A stretch of 64,000 bases of DNA from Cylindrotheca closterium. Its lineage: Eukaryota > Bacillariophyta > Bacillariophyceae > Bacillariales > Bacillariaceae. The notes under the pieces are model-generated. The model saw only the letters and a list, made by a program, of their open reading frames with translations. It did no database searches and was not told the DNA's origin. The position numbers were made by a program, and so were the translations under genes. Below, in pieces: positions 37,358-48,481 of this stretch (position 1 is its first letter; each line of letters opens with the position of its first letter). The DNA is taken from NCBI GenBank assembly GCA_933822405.4, contig CAKOGP040000779.1:62001-126000 (forward strand), in the 5' to 3' direction.

Positions 37358-38797
37358 TCACATCGTTTCATCTTGCAAAGATGCTTCATCCTCGTCTTCG
37401 TGAAGAAAGGGAAGGATATTTGGCACTGCGATTCCGATGCCGCAGTGAACGCGATACTTTTGTCGAATAGAGGGATCGGATCGATTGTCCCCGACCCAAT
37501 AACCGTCACCTTCCATTCTCGCTTTCCAGAAGACAAGCTCCAGCAGGGCCGTGGATTCTTTGGTTTCAAATGTCGTCAGTTTCCGGAGGACTTCGGTGAT
37601 GCGATCATCCCGTGCCGACCAGCGATCTTCGAGTGCAACCTGGTCCATCCCAAGCGCTACATCGTGTCGCCATGATTCTAGTCCAAGCGACTCTTGCCGT
37701 TCTTTGGTGTGATATTGTAGGAGTAACCGCGCAGTCTGCCCAGAAAACTGATTGTTGGAATCCTTCAGAATCCCCTCAACTCCCAAATCCATGGGTTCCT
37801 CCATTGTTTTGTAGGACTCCTCCAAAAGAAGCTGGATAACTTCCAAGGGTGCGTCAATCTTGCAAGCAAAATGCAGGGGTAGGTCACCCCACTTGTCCTT
37901 GGTGATTACGTCATCGGGACAGTGCTTCAGTAGCACTTTATAAAGTGGAAGGATTTGTCTAGACGAAAGTGCCAGAATATGCAAGGGAGTCATGCCCAAA
38001 CAATCCTGCTGTGATTGCTGTTGGTTTTCAGACGGCGACGCAATGATTTCCTCTAGCTTGGAAACGATTCGTTCCGTATTGGATGCACTGCCATAGTAGG
38101 TGTGATAGTAACAAAGTCCATGGACTGGCAACCCATCGAATCGATGTTGCAGCGCTTGCAACCGATCATTTTCGTTGGGTAGATGCGTGCTCAAATACGT
38201 ACATCGCGCCAGACTACGATATCCAGCACTACTGTCCTCCCTCAAGGCAATATTCCGCAGGGAATAGCAATGCATAAAGGTTTGGCTCGGAAGGAAACTT
38301 CGTCCTGGCATCTCAACAGAGATCATGCGAAAGCAACGATAAAAAGTGCCCTCACCCATTTCCTTTACTGATGCTGGAATTCGAGCCAGTCGTAAGGGAG
38401 TGCACGCAAATACAAGATTTCCCAAGGTATGCAAGCCTTCCCTGAGATCAATCTGAAACAGTCCAGATTTGTAAAAGGCACGATCGCCTATGCTATAAAC
38501 ATTTGAGGGGATCTTGATAGATTGAAGACCGGAACAACCCAAGAAGGCATTTTCGAAGATCAATTTCAATTCCTGAGGAAGATGGATGGTTTTGAGCAAT
38601 GCATGATTCTGAAAGGCACTGACAGAAAGAAAGGTCGTTTCAGGATTCACGTCCACATGCGAAGATTGCTGTTGTTCTCGCTGGTCATTATCCGAAATCT
38701 CTTCATCCACTTGGACAGTCTCGTTTCTGATTGTAGCTGATGGGTTGGCTTCTTCAGCAGTACTTTCGTCGTCATTGGCATTCTCCTCTGAAACCAT
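37358..38797 (-). CDS. BspA-type leucine-rich repeat and ankyrin protein
   Basis: Start chosen at ATG 38797 (ACCATGG context) rather than 38842; 479 residues. After an acidic N-terminus come BspA/LRR_5 repeats (about residues 55-185), with blocks such as LKTIHLPQELKLIFENAFLG, LQSIKIPSNVYSIGDRAFY and ARIPASVKEMGEGTFYRCF. Two ankyrin-type repeats follow (LGMTPLHILALSSRQILPLY, WGDLPLHFACKIDAPLEVIQ). The C-terminal 130 residues are of unknown fold. Both repeat types bind proteins; this combination is a large expanded family in diatom genomes. No signal peptide or membrane span. A specific partner cannot be named. Confidence 0.88.
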   Translation of the reverse strand: MVSEENANDDESTAEEANPSATIRNETVQVDEEISDNDQREQQQSSHVDVNPETTFLSVSAFQNHALLKTIHLPQELKLIFENAFLGCSGLQSIKIPSNVYSIGDRAFYKSGLFQIDLREGLHTLGNLVFACTPLRLARIPASVKEMGEGTFYRCFRMISVEMPGRSFLPSQTFMHCYSLRNIALREDSSAGYRSLARCTYLSTHLPNENDRLQALQHRFDGLPVHGLCYYHTYYGSASNTERIVSKLEEIIASPSENQQQSQQDCLGMTPLHILALSSRQILPLYKVLLKHCPDDVITKDKWGDLPLHFACKIDAPLEVIQLLLEESYKTMEEPMDLGVEGILKDSNNQFSGQTARLLLQYHTKERQESLGLESWRHDVALGMDQVALEDRWSARDDRITEVLRKLTTFETKESTALLELVFWKARMEGDGYWVGDNRSDPSIRQKYRVHCGIGIAVPNILPFLHEDEDEASLQDETM

Positions 38798-39064
38798 GGT
38801 AGCTTTAGTATCAGAATAAGAAAGAAGAGGTATATGCAGCATACGATAGTTGCATTACATGCGCGCGGGTTCGTAGTTTTTCGTTCGACAAGTTGGACTC
38901 ATTCAACCCGCGACCACAAGTGAACTATGACCATGTATGTCACGTCAGTTTATATACCAGTATCTCGCTGTCACTTCTGTACGCTTTTATCGATTGTTAT
39001 TCTATTCTTGCAACAACACCTCTGGTACCAGTACATTCAACATTACGACTTCGCAGATGGCACG

Positions 39065-42000
39065 ATGGAACTCGATGATTCAATCTCAACATCCTTCAGG
39101 ACACCATTTACAGAGTCGTTGCGCACGTATCAACCCTTAGACGAGTCCAACGAACTTACGATAGTCGAGAGAACAAGTCGGATCAAGAAGATAGCTGATT
39201 CAAGACTCTCCGAGCTTACCATCAACAAGTTGAAGATACAGTCCATCGGTCTCATAGGGAGAGAAACAGAAACTGAAAGACTGCGATCATGCCTTCGGTC
39301 AATGATGGACAACCAGGCTGCTGAAGATGACGACGAGACAGAAATGAATGAGGATACCATTATGATTTCCAAAGTGAAGAAGGAGCTCGTCTTTATCAAA
39401 GGATTCAGCGGTGTGGGGAAGACGTCGCTAGCAAGAACTGTGCAACAAGAAGTGAATTCAATGAAAGGTGGATATTATGCTGAGGGAAAATTTGACTTGA
39501 ATGAGAGCAAGGAAACGCCTTATGCAGGTATAGCAAAAGCTTATAGTCAGCTTGTTGCAGAGTTATCGGTGACAAATCCTGACGTGCTCCTTGGCATTGG
39601 GCAACAACTTTGTGATACGATTGGTCCTGAAGTGGAACCTCTTACCTATCTGATCCCAGAGCTTGAAAGTTTCGTTACAGGCTATTCGAACTACTCAAAT
39701 GAAAATGTCGATGGAATGCAAGAGAGATGGAGATACAGTTTTCGTGTACTTACACGGTTGTTGACATCATATTTTCGGCCTCTCGTGATTGTTATTGATG
39801 ACTTGCAATGGGCAGACAAGGCATCTTTAGACCTTATGGAGACTTTGATCGCAGATTCTCAAAACGTGAACCCACTGATGATGGTTGGATGCTACCGCTC
39901 GAATGAAGTAGGAGAAAAGAGTGATCTGGCGAAGTCGCAATACAGTCTCTAGAGGAGAAAAAGGCGAAGTTTGGCTTTGACATTATCGATATTGAGGTAG
40001 AAAGCTGCGGCGCTAGCGAGGTGAATCAAATGGTCATGAAGATGATGGATACGGACGAGGAGGAGAGCACACGCGATTTGGCTGATCTATGCTTCCAAAG
40101 GACTTTGGGCAATCCTTTCTTTGTGATCGAGTTCATGAGTATGCTCAAAAGAGAGGATTTGATCCAATTTAATATCGGGACAATGAAGTGGGTATACAAA
40201 GTTTCAGCGATTGAAGAAGCAACTGTGTCGACTGCGAACGTCGTTGCAATGCTGAAATCGAGGATGCAAAAGATGCCTGAAGATGTCCAGGTGCTTCTCC
40301 AGGTTGCCGCATGTCTTGGCCCAGCATTTCGATCGTCTATCTTGGAAATAATCTGGAAAAACCTCTCATATGTAGAAACGAAAGGCGTGGTGGTGTCTGA
40401 TCTTACCAAACTGATATCATTCATTGAATCAGAGTTGTTGGTTGAGGCATGGGCGGGAGACAATAGGTACAGATGGGTGCACGATAAAGTACAAGAGGCA
40501 GCATTGTCATTGGTACAAGTTGACGAATTGGCTTTGAAATTCGACTTGGGGAAAGCTTTATACTATAATCTTCAGGGAAAGGAGCTTGAGGATAGCTTGT
40601 TTGACATCGCTGATCTTATAACAACTGGCAATCGCACAATATCGGTCGAGTTTGCTTCCCTTTGCCTGAAGGCTGCAACGAAAGCAAAGAGTTTGTCAGC
40701 ATTCCATTCCGCAACAAGATACGCAAAAAGTGGAATCGAAATGCTTCCCGAAGACATATGGACGAGTAACCCGACATTGGCCATTGAACTCAATACCATT
40801 GGAGCACAAGTGGAACTGGCACTTGGTCGTGTGGAAGAATCAAAGAACTATTGTGACGCTGTTCTATGCAGGAAGGGTACTGAGGTTGATCGGCAAATCC
40901 CGTTGAAATTGGTGGAGATACAGAGACTTGCAACAGTAGAAATGAAGTATTCTGATGCGGTACAAAGTGGTCTAGGTCTATTGAGAGATTCGAAGAATAG
41001 ACTATTCCGTAGTCGAATCTTGCTTCCTTTACAGGCTATAGCTGCACTTTCGAAGACGATCAAGATCATCAAACGCCAACCAAAGGACTTCTATCTACAT
41101 GTTGGTCGAATGGACAACAAGAACAAGGCAATGGCAAACATTTTGGAGCGTATAATTTATGCATCCTTTCATACAAATGAAACATTTCAATTTATCCTTT
41201 GTGATTGCAAAATCGCTCAGCTTTCAATACAGCATGGGCTCTGCGAGCACTCTGCACACAGTTTCGCCATGGTTGGTGTATTCGCAGCCCTTGTTTTTCA
41301 GCAATTTGAAGATGCTACCATGTTTCGAGAACTGGCACTCGCAACGCAGGGCCATTACGGTAACCCCCGTGCTTTTCAAACAATTTTCGTTTCGTACCAA
41401 TATTCATTGGTATGGACAATTCCATTGACTACGTGTGGAAGCGTCTTCTACGATGGATATATGAAGGGTATGAGAAATGGAGAAGTCGATTTTGCAATGT
41501 GGAGTTTGCTTTCACATTTTGTACAGCTGCCATGGGTTTTGGGCAAACCGATTGATCAAATTTTGGAAGAATGTCCCAAGATTGTAGCTCAAATGGAGGA
41601 AATGTCGCAAACCAGTCAGGTCAGTATCGATTGAAATCGTGGCTGTAGTGATATAATCACAACGCCAATGACTCTCATTCATCGTTTATGCATTACAGGC
41701 TTTGATTACAAAGGGTTACTGGCAAATGTTCTTGAATCTTCGGGATCCGCAACAAGCCCAAGATCCATTGAAGATCAAGGGCGAAGTGCTTGATGTAGAA
41801 AATCTAAAGCAGGTGGATACATTTATTTCGGTAGTTCACGAGAGAACAGAAGCCGTACTTCTTATTTTCTACGATTCTGCATCTGCTGCGGACAGGTCGA
41901 TCGATAATGCAGGTATGATGGAAAAACACGCGGCTGGTACCTATGAGTGCATGCTCGATGCGTTCCATCGAGCTTTATCTCTGTATGTCGCTGCTCGCAG

Positions 42001-42364
42001 AATGAAACAACGGAAATACAAACAACATGCCAAGAAAACAAGGAAGCAAATTTACAAATGGAAAAGGAAAGGAATTCCGAATGTCGTTTACTTCTGTATG
42101 TTTCTTGATGCCGAGCATGCGGCACTGGCAGGCAAACACGCCAAGGCAAAAAAGCATTACCTGGAAGCCATTCAGTTTGTGGCTAAATCCGGCTTTCTGC
42201 AACATGCAGCGTTGTTCAACGAGCTGTACAGTGATTACTTGTTGCGAGAAAGGAATGATAGAGACGAGGCCAAGTACCGGTTGGAGGAAGCCATTCGATA
42301 TTATGAGGATTGGGGAGCGCTGGGGAAGGTTAAGAAGCTGAAAGAGTCACCTCTTTTGACGTAG
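39065..42364 (+). CDS. AAA_16 ATPase with helical/TPR region (COG3899-like), frameshifted
   Basis: The model starts at ATG 39065. It reads in one frame to about 39937, needs a +1 correction there, continues to 41619, and after a 79-bp intron (GTCAGT...TTACAG) runs 41699-42364. Product about 1070 residues. The Walker A motif FSGVGKTSLA is near residue 115. Walker B is LVIVIDDLQWAD near 250, followed by the GCYRSNEV sensor block. Around 39937 the uncorrected frame stops at TAG 39952, but one extra base gives SAIQSLEEKKAKFGFDIIDI, which joins the next frame smoothly. The C-terminal 700 residues are helical and TPR-like. Such proteins are signalling STAND-type ATPases, often fused to kinases or cyclases; no such domain is seen here. 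The break may be a sequencing error or a mutation. Confidence 0.8.
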
Positions 42365-42424
42365 ATAGATATAGCTGCCTCAATTTTGTACTACCACCAT
42401 ATTTGTTCGGTTTGTAGAAAGTCG

Positions 42425-43279
42425 TCAAGTGCCTGTCCCTTGTAGAAGTTCATCTTTTTCTTCTTCAGTCGTATGATCGACAATTTCAAGTCCATGAAGA
42501 TTTCCGATTGACCAAGTTGAGTAGTATACAGTATTGAAGTGTACCTCCTCAAACTCTGTATCAGCATGGTGTTCGTCATGACTGTCTTCTTCTGCTGCCA
42601 TTTCCGCCAACTCTCTCGCAATGTCTCCCTGTCGAATCTTCCATATCCGAACCACCTGATACGAAAAGGCGCCAATGTTGATGATGGTGTTAAGGAATTC
42701 ATCTGCCACATCTTTGTCTGCAGTATTCCACTTGCGGAAAGCTCGTCGTGAGTAGTCCAAAAAGTAGACGGACAGAATGAATTCAAACAGAATGGCACAA
42801 AGGTCTATCGTCTTGTTTGAACTTTGATGATTGCTTTTGGAAGTACTCTCTTCATGATTGGTGGCGGCTATTTCAGGATCCTCATCATTCGCATTATCCT
42901 TATTACAGGAATTTAGCAATCTTCGCTCTTCTGGTCTGCAGTATTGAACTTCGTGTCCTTGTCCATTCCACCGAGCCACAATCTGATGAACATAGAAATG
43001 ATCCAACAAGTGCAATCCAGCTCCTAGATTCCAGACCAGCATTACTCCGAAACTGTAGACCAAATATGCTTCAGTTCCTTCAATCCGATCTCGAGTGCGA
43101 CTAGGATCATCCGTCATGCACAATTCGGCAAGCAGCAAGAGAGACCATAACAACACAGAAGTGTTGGTATACAACCAAATGCCATAATTTTGACGTGGAC
43201 AGTATGCGGTGATCCATTCCAATAGCTTCACAAGTGCACTATCTTTCGACAGGCTGAAATGATCATGCCAGCAACTCAT
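42425..43279 (-). CDS. Unknown four-TM membrane protein, paralogue 1
   Basis: 284 residues from ATG 43279. Four likely membrane helices: YGIWLYTNTSVLLWSLLLLA, AYLVYSFGVMLVWNLGAGLH, IDLCAILFEFILSVYFLDYS and FLNTIINIGAFSYQVVRIW. Between helices 2 and 3 is a polar loop of about 60 residues (Asn/Glu/Ser-rich). The C-terminus is acidic with His residues. It is about 60-65% identical to the neighbouring gene at 44077 over the helices, while the loop and tail differ. The LLEWIT...PRQNYGIW motif before helix 1 and the DDPS(R/H)TRDRIEGTEAYL loop are the best conserved. The family is not recognised. The layout could suit an ion-channel-like or sensor module, but no pore or voltage-sensor motif is evident. 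Confidence 0.82.
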   Translation of the reverse strand: MSCWHDHFSLSKDSALVKLLEWITAYCPRQNYGIWLYTNTSVLLWSLLLLAELCMTDDPSRTRDRIEGTEAYLVYSFGVMLVWNLGAGLHLLDHFYVHQIVARWNGQGHEVQYCRPEERRLLNSCNKDNANDEDPEIAATNHEESTSKSNHQSSNKTIDLCAILFEFILSVYFLDYSRRAFRKWNTADKDVADEFLNTIINIGAFSYQVVRIWKIRQGDIARELAEMAAEEDSHDEHHADTEFEEVHFNTVYYSTWSIGNLHGLEIVDHTTEEEKDELLQGTGT

Positions 43280-44076
43280 TGTTGATGGTTCGGCAAGCAG
43301 ACTTTATAGTGTATGGTTGGTGTTTTCTCCTTCATTCAGAATTCGAATGCAATGAGGATGTTATTTTGATTCATTCAAATGTGAAAGGCTGGTATTATGT
43401 ATAATCAATTCCTCTTTTCTCCTTGCTTTGCTAAGGAGCTATAACTATCTTGATCCTTCTTATCAGAGTTGGATACTGGCAACAACAACGCAGGGAAAGA
43501 GAGAGTTGTATCGCTGAGAACCAATGCAGCACTCCATTATTAATGCCAATTTCGAATTTGGTGTTTGTGTGACGTGTTTCCGATCGGATGGGCGAATAAT
43601 CGCGTACTCCATTCACCCTCCCAAACAATTACGTATTACGAATAGTGCTGTAGGTACGACTACAGTATTTACATAGCTGGTATTCTATCTTAGTGATATT
43701 AATAATAATGACGCATAACCCAATAGATAGTCATGCTGATAGGCCCAATGCCATGAAAACGTGGGCTTGTGATCCAACACGAGGTTCAGGCCGGTCGGAA
43801 GAGGCCATTTCTTCTTCGTACAGTACTACCAGGTACTGTAGAACGAAGAAGAGGATGGAATTGACAATGCAGTAGGTCCAAGTGGTCTCCTGATGGCTCA
43901 CATTGTTTTACACCATATGTTCGGCTGCATATAGCAGTATAGTAATAATTGCTCTTCGATAGGGCTTTTCCTTGTGTGTTCCCCTTGCAGCATATGCGAA
44001 TCTCGAGCGGTGAAGTGAAGTTTGCAGGCTCTGCGGCTCCCAGTTAGTTGGATGGTGAGCTAGTGTTGATCCCTTG
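43280..44076. other. Intergenic region between tandem paralogues
   Basis: No gene supported on either strand. AT-rich with a short AATAATAATG run near 43700. Confidence 0.5.
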
Positions 44077-44881
44077 TCATGGTGACCCTTCAAATACTGT
44101 CGTATCGTCAGCATCATCATCATCGTCATCTGTATGTCCTTTTGCCTTTTGAATTTCTGCCAACTCTCTTGCAATGTCTGCTGCTCGAATCTTCCACAAC
44201 CGGACTACTTGATAAGAAAAGGCCCCAATATTGATCATAATGTCAATGAACTCGTCCGCCACATCATAGTCCGGCGTATTGTTCCAGCTGCTAAGAGCTC
44301 GTCTGGAGTAGTCCAAAAAGTTTACGGACAGAACGAACTCAAACAGGACGGCGCAAAAGTCAATCCATTTTGTCCTCTGAACAGTCGTTCTTTGAGCAGT
44401 AGTACTTTCTTCCCCATTGGTGGTGGCGTCCTTTTTGGGTTCATTATGGTCGGTATTGTATCCAATACAGGAGTCGTCGAGCAGTCTTTGCTCTTCTGGT
44501 GCAGAGTGTTTCGTTTCTTGTCGTTCTTTTTCTTTTTCTTGTTGTTGTTGTTGTTGACTACTCCACCGAGCCACAATTTGGTGCACATACAAATGATCCA
44601 ACAAATGCAGACCGGCTCCGAGAACCCATACCAACATTGCTCCAAAACTGTACACTAGATAGGCCTCAGTTCCTTCGATGCGATCTCTCGTATGACTAGG
44701 ATCATCCGTCATGCACACTTCCGAAAACAACAAGAGGGACCACAACAGAATGGCACCATTCATATACAACCAAATGCCATAGTTTTGACGTGGCGAGAAC
44801 CCAGTAATCCATTCTAGCAGCTTGATGAATGCATTATCTTTCGACCAGCAGCTGCTGCTGCTTGAACAACAATAATAATCA
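44077..44881 (-). CDS. Unknown four-TM membrane protein, paralogue 2 (N-terminus in assembly gap)
   Basis: The frame is open from the gap edge at 44881 to a stop at 44077. Upstream of the first internal Met the translation reads SSSSSCWSKDNAFIKLLEWI, which aligns with the start of paralogue 1 (SCWHDHFSLSKDSALVKLLE), so the coding region runs into the N run. The four helices and the DDPSHTRDRIEGTEAYL loop are conserved. The loop between helices 2 and 3 carries a Gln run and Lys/Glu repeats, and the tail has a run of Asp. Same strand and order as paralogue 1, so a local tandem duplication. Function unknown. Confidence 0.78.
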
Positions 44882-45257
44882 NNNNNNNNNNNNNNNNNNN
44901 NNNNNNNNNNNNNNNNNNNNNNNNNNNNNNNNNNNNNNNNNNNNNNNNNNNNNNNNNNNNNNNNNNNNNNNNNNNNNNNNNNNNNNNNNNNNNNNNNNNN
45001 NNNNNNNNNNNNNNNNNNNNNNNNNNNNNNNNNNNNNNNNNNNNNNNNNNNNNNNNNNNNNNNNNNNNNNNNNNNNNNNNNNNNNNNNNNNNNNNNNNNN
45101 NNNNNNNNNNNNNNNNNNNNNNNNNNNNNNNNNNNNNNNNNNNNNNNNNNNNNNNNNNNNNNNNNNNNNNNNNNNNNNNNNNNNNNNNNNNNNNNNNNNN
45201 NNNNNNNNNNNNNNNNNNNNNNNNNNNNNNNNNNNNNNNNNNNNNNNNNNNNNNNNN
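44882..45257. other. Assembly gap (376 N)
   Basis: A run of N. It hides the 5' end of membrane paralogue 2. Confidence 1.
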
Positions 45258-45524
45258 CTCGACCATGGTACCCTTACTCTGCTATCGCAATATCCAAGTG
45301 GGCACTAAATTTTCAAAATGTGTGGAAATCTTTTATCGTGCCAACTGATTCATTCTTCGTTCTTGCCATTTGGTTTCCTCTATCCTAGTGCAGCCGATTC
45401 ATGAATCTATTGTTAGAGTGCAAACTAGGACCTACACTCCTACATTTGCAATTAATCTATTGGTTAAATTGATGTTTCTCCACGCATCTCCTATTATTAT
45501 TATAATACATTATACCAGATATTA

Positions 45525-45989
45525 TTAGTGACGCATCATCCAATAGATCGTCAATACTGACATGGCCAGCGTCATGGGCAACGAGTGAACTTGTGCTGGT
45601 GACGATCCCGAAATTATCACGGGCGTCGGCGCCTCGGTGGCCGCATCCAACCCAAAACTGAACCTCCCATTGCACTCACCCGCACAATTGAATTGCGTAC
45701 ACGGCCCAAAAATACGCTGATCGCAATCGTAGGCAAAACCAATCCGCGACCCCTGCGGACATACAAAGCAATTGCAATCCATTGGTTGGGTGGTTCCTAC
45801 TAGACTTGCGTGACATTCGCAACGTCCCTTTTGGGAAGCGTCAATGAAATTGGATTTGCTCACAGAGTTGAGTGGGCAAAAGAGTTCTGCTTCCAAATCG
45901 ACTTCTTGGCCGTCGAAATTGAAGAGTGTGCTAGCTGGGCAAATGTTCCAAGCGCCCCAAATTTCGCATCCCGAGCCTGTCGTAGTCAT
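45525..45989 (-). CDS. Cysteine-rich protein with C-terminal hydrophobic tail, possibly GPI-anchored
   Basis: 154 residues from ATG 45989. It contains 13 or so cysteines, including GRCECHASLVG, CNCFVCPQGSRIGFAYDCD and FNCAGECNGRFSFG. This is a disulfide-rich pattern I associate with extracellular diatom proteins of unknown function. The C-terminus has a Pro/Thr stretch then a hydrophobic segment (MTLAMSVLTIYWMMRH), as in GPI-anchored or single-pass surface proteins. No signal peptide is visible at this start, although the cysteine content argues for secretion. An upstream first exon encoding one is likely but I could not place it. Confidence 0.65.
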   Translation of the reverse strand: MTTTGSGCEIWGAWNICPASTLFNFDGQEVDLEAELFCPLNSVSKSNFIDASQKGRCECHASLVGTTQPMDCNCFVCPQGSRIGFAYDCDQRIFGPCTQFNCAGECNGRFSFGLDAATEAPTPVIISGSSPAQVHSLPMTLAMSVLTIYWMMRH

Positions 45990-46821
45990 GGTAGTGTCTT
46001 GTTGTGTTGTGTCTGTTTATGATTCGATACTTTTGTAAATGTCAATGGGCAGTGGTCTTTGTTGCTCTACTGTGGTCGTTGGAAAGTGTTGTTTGCTGGA
46101 AAGTCTTCTTGGATTTAACTTCCGATTGTATGAGTAGGTCTTCACACAGGTAATCTAACGGCGTCGTATTATATATATTGGGAGTCGTCGACAATGAGGG
46201 TAGAAGAAAGAATGAACTCTTGTGGGCTCTTTTCCGTTGTAGCAAGCAGAAAAAAGGGACAAGTGATCAATCAAGTATCAAAGCAGTAGCAAGGATAGTG
46301 AGTATCCGCTGAGTGTGTGATCGTGACGAAGGCTCTTAGTCTTGTTCTTGCGGTTGCAAATTTGCACGATTCTTCTTTTCCGCCAAAATGACCTTTTTCC
46401 CCTGCTCTGGGGTGATCAAAATGACGGTTTCAAAACGAGAAATCTTTCACGCTTGAGCAGGAATGGTCCTGTTATGAATGACCGCACCTCCCGCGAAAAA
46501 CTAGCGGGCGATGGCAGACTTCAATGGGAACCCTTTGGCAGTACCACTTCATACCGGTACCGGTAGATAGACAGAGGTTCGGTACCTGGTACAAGGAGAG
46601 ATCCATTGACCATGCTTGGAAGCCTCCCAACAATGTTATATATGATAACGTGCCGCATGACTTTCGCGTTATTTCTTACTGCAACGATAGAAACTTGGTC
46701 TGGTTCTTGCAACCATCAAGGTTTCATTCATTCACCATATACCATAATTCACTATTTTCATGTCAATCTTTTTCTTTTAAAAGCAGATAGTTATGTTTAT
46801 TGATACTAGACACTACCAGAT
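45990..46821. other. Intergenic region between Cys-rich and prefoldin genes
   Basis: No gene supported. Short ORFs on both strands overlap and show no domain. An imperfect GGTACC/CCGGTA-rich stretch is at 46550-46590. Confidence 0.5.
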
Positions 46822-47676
46822 TTACTTTTCTTCCAGTTGAATTGACTTTCCAAATCGTGCATACAGAGCTTTTTTCAAATCCGCCTGAAGTCCTAATATT
46901 TCACCTTCTTCGTTTTCCAAAGATTCCAATTGTCCTTGCATTCGTTCCACTTCTTCTTCACAGAATTCAGTGGCGTCTTCTTCCGTAGTATCAAAAAAGG
47001 ATTCCCCAATCAACAATAGAACGGGATCTCCCGAGGCCATCATGAGTTCGGTAGCGGCATCGTCCAAGCGTTCCAAGGATTTCTGTACAAATATTGAATA
47101 ATAAATTATTGAAGAAGGCAAAAAAGAAAGAGTCAGAAGGATGCTTCAAAATAAGAAAAAAATCGAAATAGGAGTCATGATTGGGACTGAAGGTGTGCTG
47201 CTGTTGGCTTCTTGCTTCTTGGGTACTTTTCCAATCTATCCATGTTGAATCACAATACTCTACTGCTCTCATTTTCTTGTATCCACAATCCAACAACAAG
47301 CGCGTCTTGGTCCGGATACAGAGAGAAGACCATTATTGAAGCCAATATAAAAGTCTGCCTCAATTACATATCGTCCATAATGTGATCATCCCATGCACCA
47401 TGGACGAATGGATGGACCGATGGACGAATGGATGGATGGCTCCTTATTGAATTGATTCATTGATTGATTGATTCACCACAGCACAACTTCAACAACTTCC
47501 CAACAGTTTCCTGCGACCGACAAGTCTCTCTTTCTACATCCACATACCTTGATCATTGCACGTTCGTCCCTTACGTCATGAAGTCTTGCATTGAGACGAG
47601 CAAATTTGTTAATGTTGTCCTGATCTTCGCGACGCACTTCAGCCTCGCTTTCTTCTTCTGCCGGTCGGACCATCAT
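46822..47676 (-). CDS. PFDN4: Prefoldin subunit 4
   Basis: Exons 47676-47548 and 47082-46822 on the minus strand, 129 residues. The 465-bp intron (GTATGT...GTACAG, phase 0) joins ...DERAMIK to KSLERLDDAATELMMA. Matches to the beta-type prefoldin subunit 4 family: REDQDNINKFARLNARL in the first helix, the central LLLIGESFFDTTEEDATEF beta-hairpin region, and the final LKKALYARFGKSIQLEE. Prefoldin is the cytosolic heterohexamer that delivers unfolded actin and tubulin to the TRiC/CCT chaperonin. Length agrees with the usual 125-135. Two adjacent ATGs (47676 and 47673) are possible starts. The intron is much longer than others in the window. Confidence 0.93.
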
Positions 47677-48481
47677 CTTGGAAAATTAGGTAATCGTTGA
47701 TTGAGTAATGAAGAGTGTGGCTTTGCAAAGACGTGATTTTAAAAATATCAAAATATTGATACAACTTGTGTGTTGAATGGCGGTGTTGGCTCATCACGCC
47801 ATCGTGGTTGGAGTTAGTTTCCCGTCCGACATGCATTGCGACCACTTTGATTCTTGGGACTTGGTTAGCTCTCTTGCGTACAAAAGGTACTATGGCGCGT
47901 GCAAAAAATTTCCGATTGCGCGATATCATTGCGCAGTCAACACTCGAGGCAGGCTTGTTCGGCAAACCATACTTCAAACATCGACGACGTCTCTGTCAAC
48001 GGCTTCCAAGCATCTGTCGAAAAAGAATAAGCTGTCTATTTGTTACAAAAATTACATCGGTGTATCCAGCGTAGTCTCATTGGTAAGTGACTGACTTTTC
48101 TCATCTTTTGGCATGCTGTAACACTCGCATTCGGTCGTCGTTGCAAGACCCCAAAAGAGTCTTTCGGTTGCGAAGCGAGATTTCGTGCAATTTGAGTCCT
48201 GCTCGTGATTGAAATCCTCCAATCAGATTGCGGCAAGCGCAGAAATCGCGCATATCTGCTTCTCTTTGGTTTTCACGACTCTCGTATCTCGTTGTCGTTG
48301 GTACGACAAACGGGGATGGCATTTTCCGTTCCCTTCAATAATAACCTCGTCATAGTTGCGTGCTGTTTTTGAATCTGTCGCTTTTGTTGACAGCAGCAGA
48401 ACTCACAATCCATTGCTCACCACACAAACTCTATCACCATAATCATCATCATTGCAGAGTCACTAAAAGAAGAAGAAGAAG
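47677..48481. other. Intergenic region upstream of SIN3
   Basis: Short ORFs on both strands (for example 47777-48094 plus and 48101-48322 minus), none with a domain. Direction and coding status are unresolved. The tract before 48482 is rich in CAT/AAG and looks like the SIN3 leader. Confidence 0.45.

Noticed and set aside
44814..45308. ORFs running through the N run
   Set aside because: Unknown bases were translated as X; only the part of the membrane paralogue up to 44881 is real.
47639..48322. Small ORFs on both strands between prefoldin and SIN3
   Set aside because: Overlapping, no domain, no consistent splice model; a short gene cannot be excluded.
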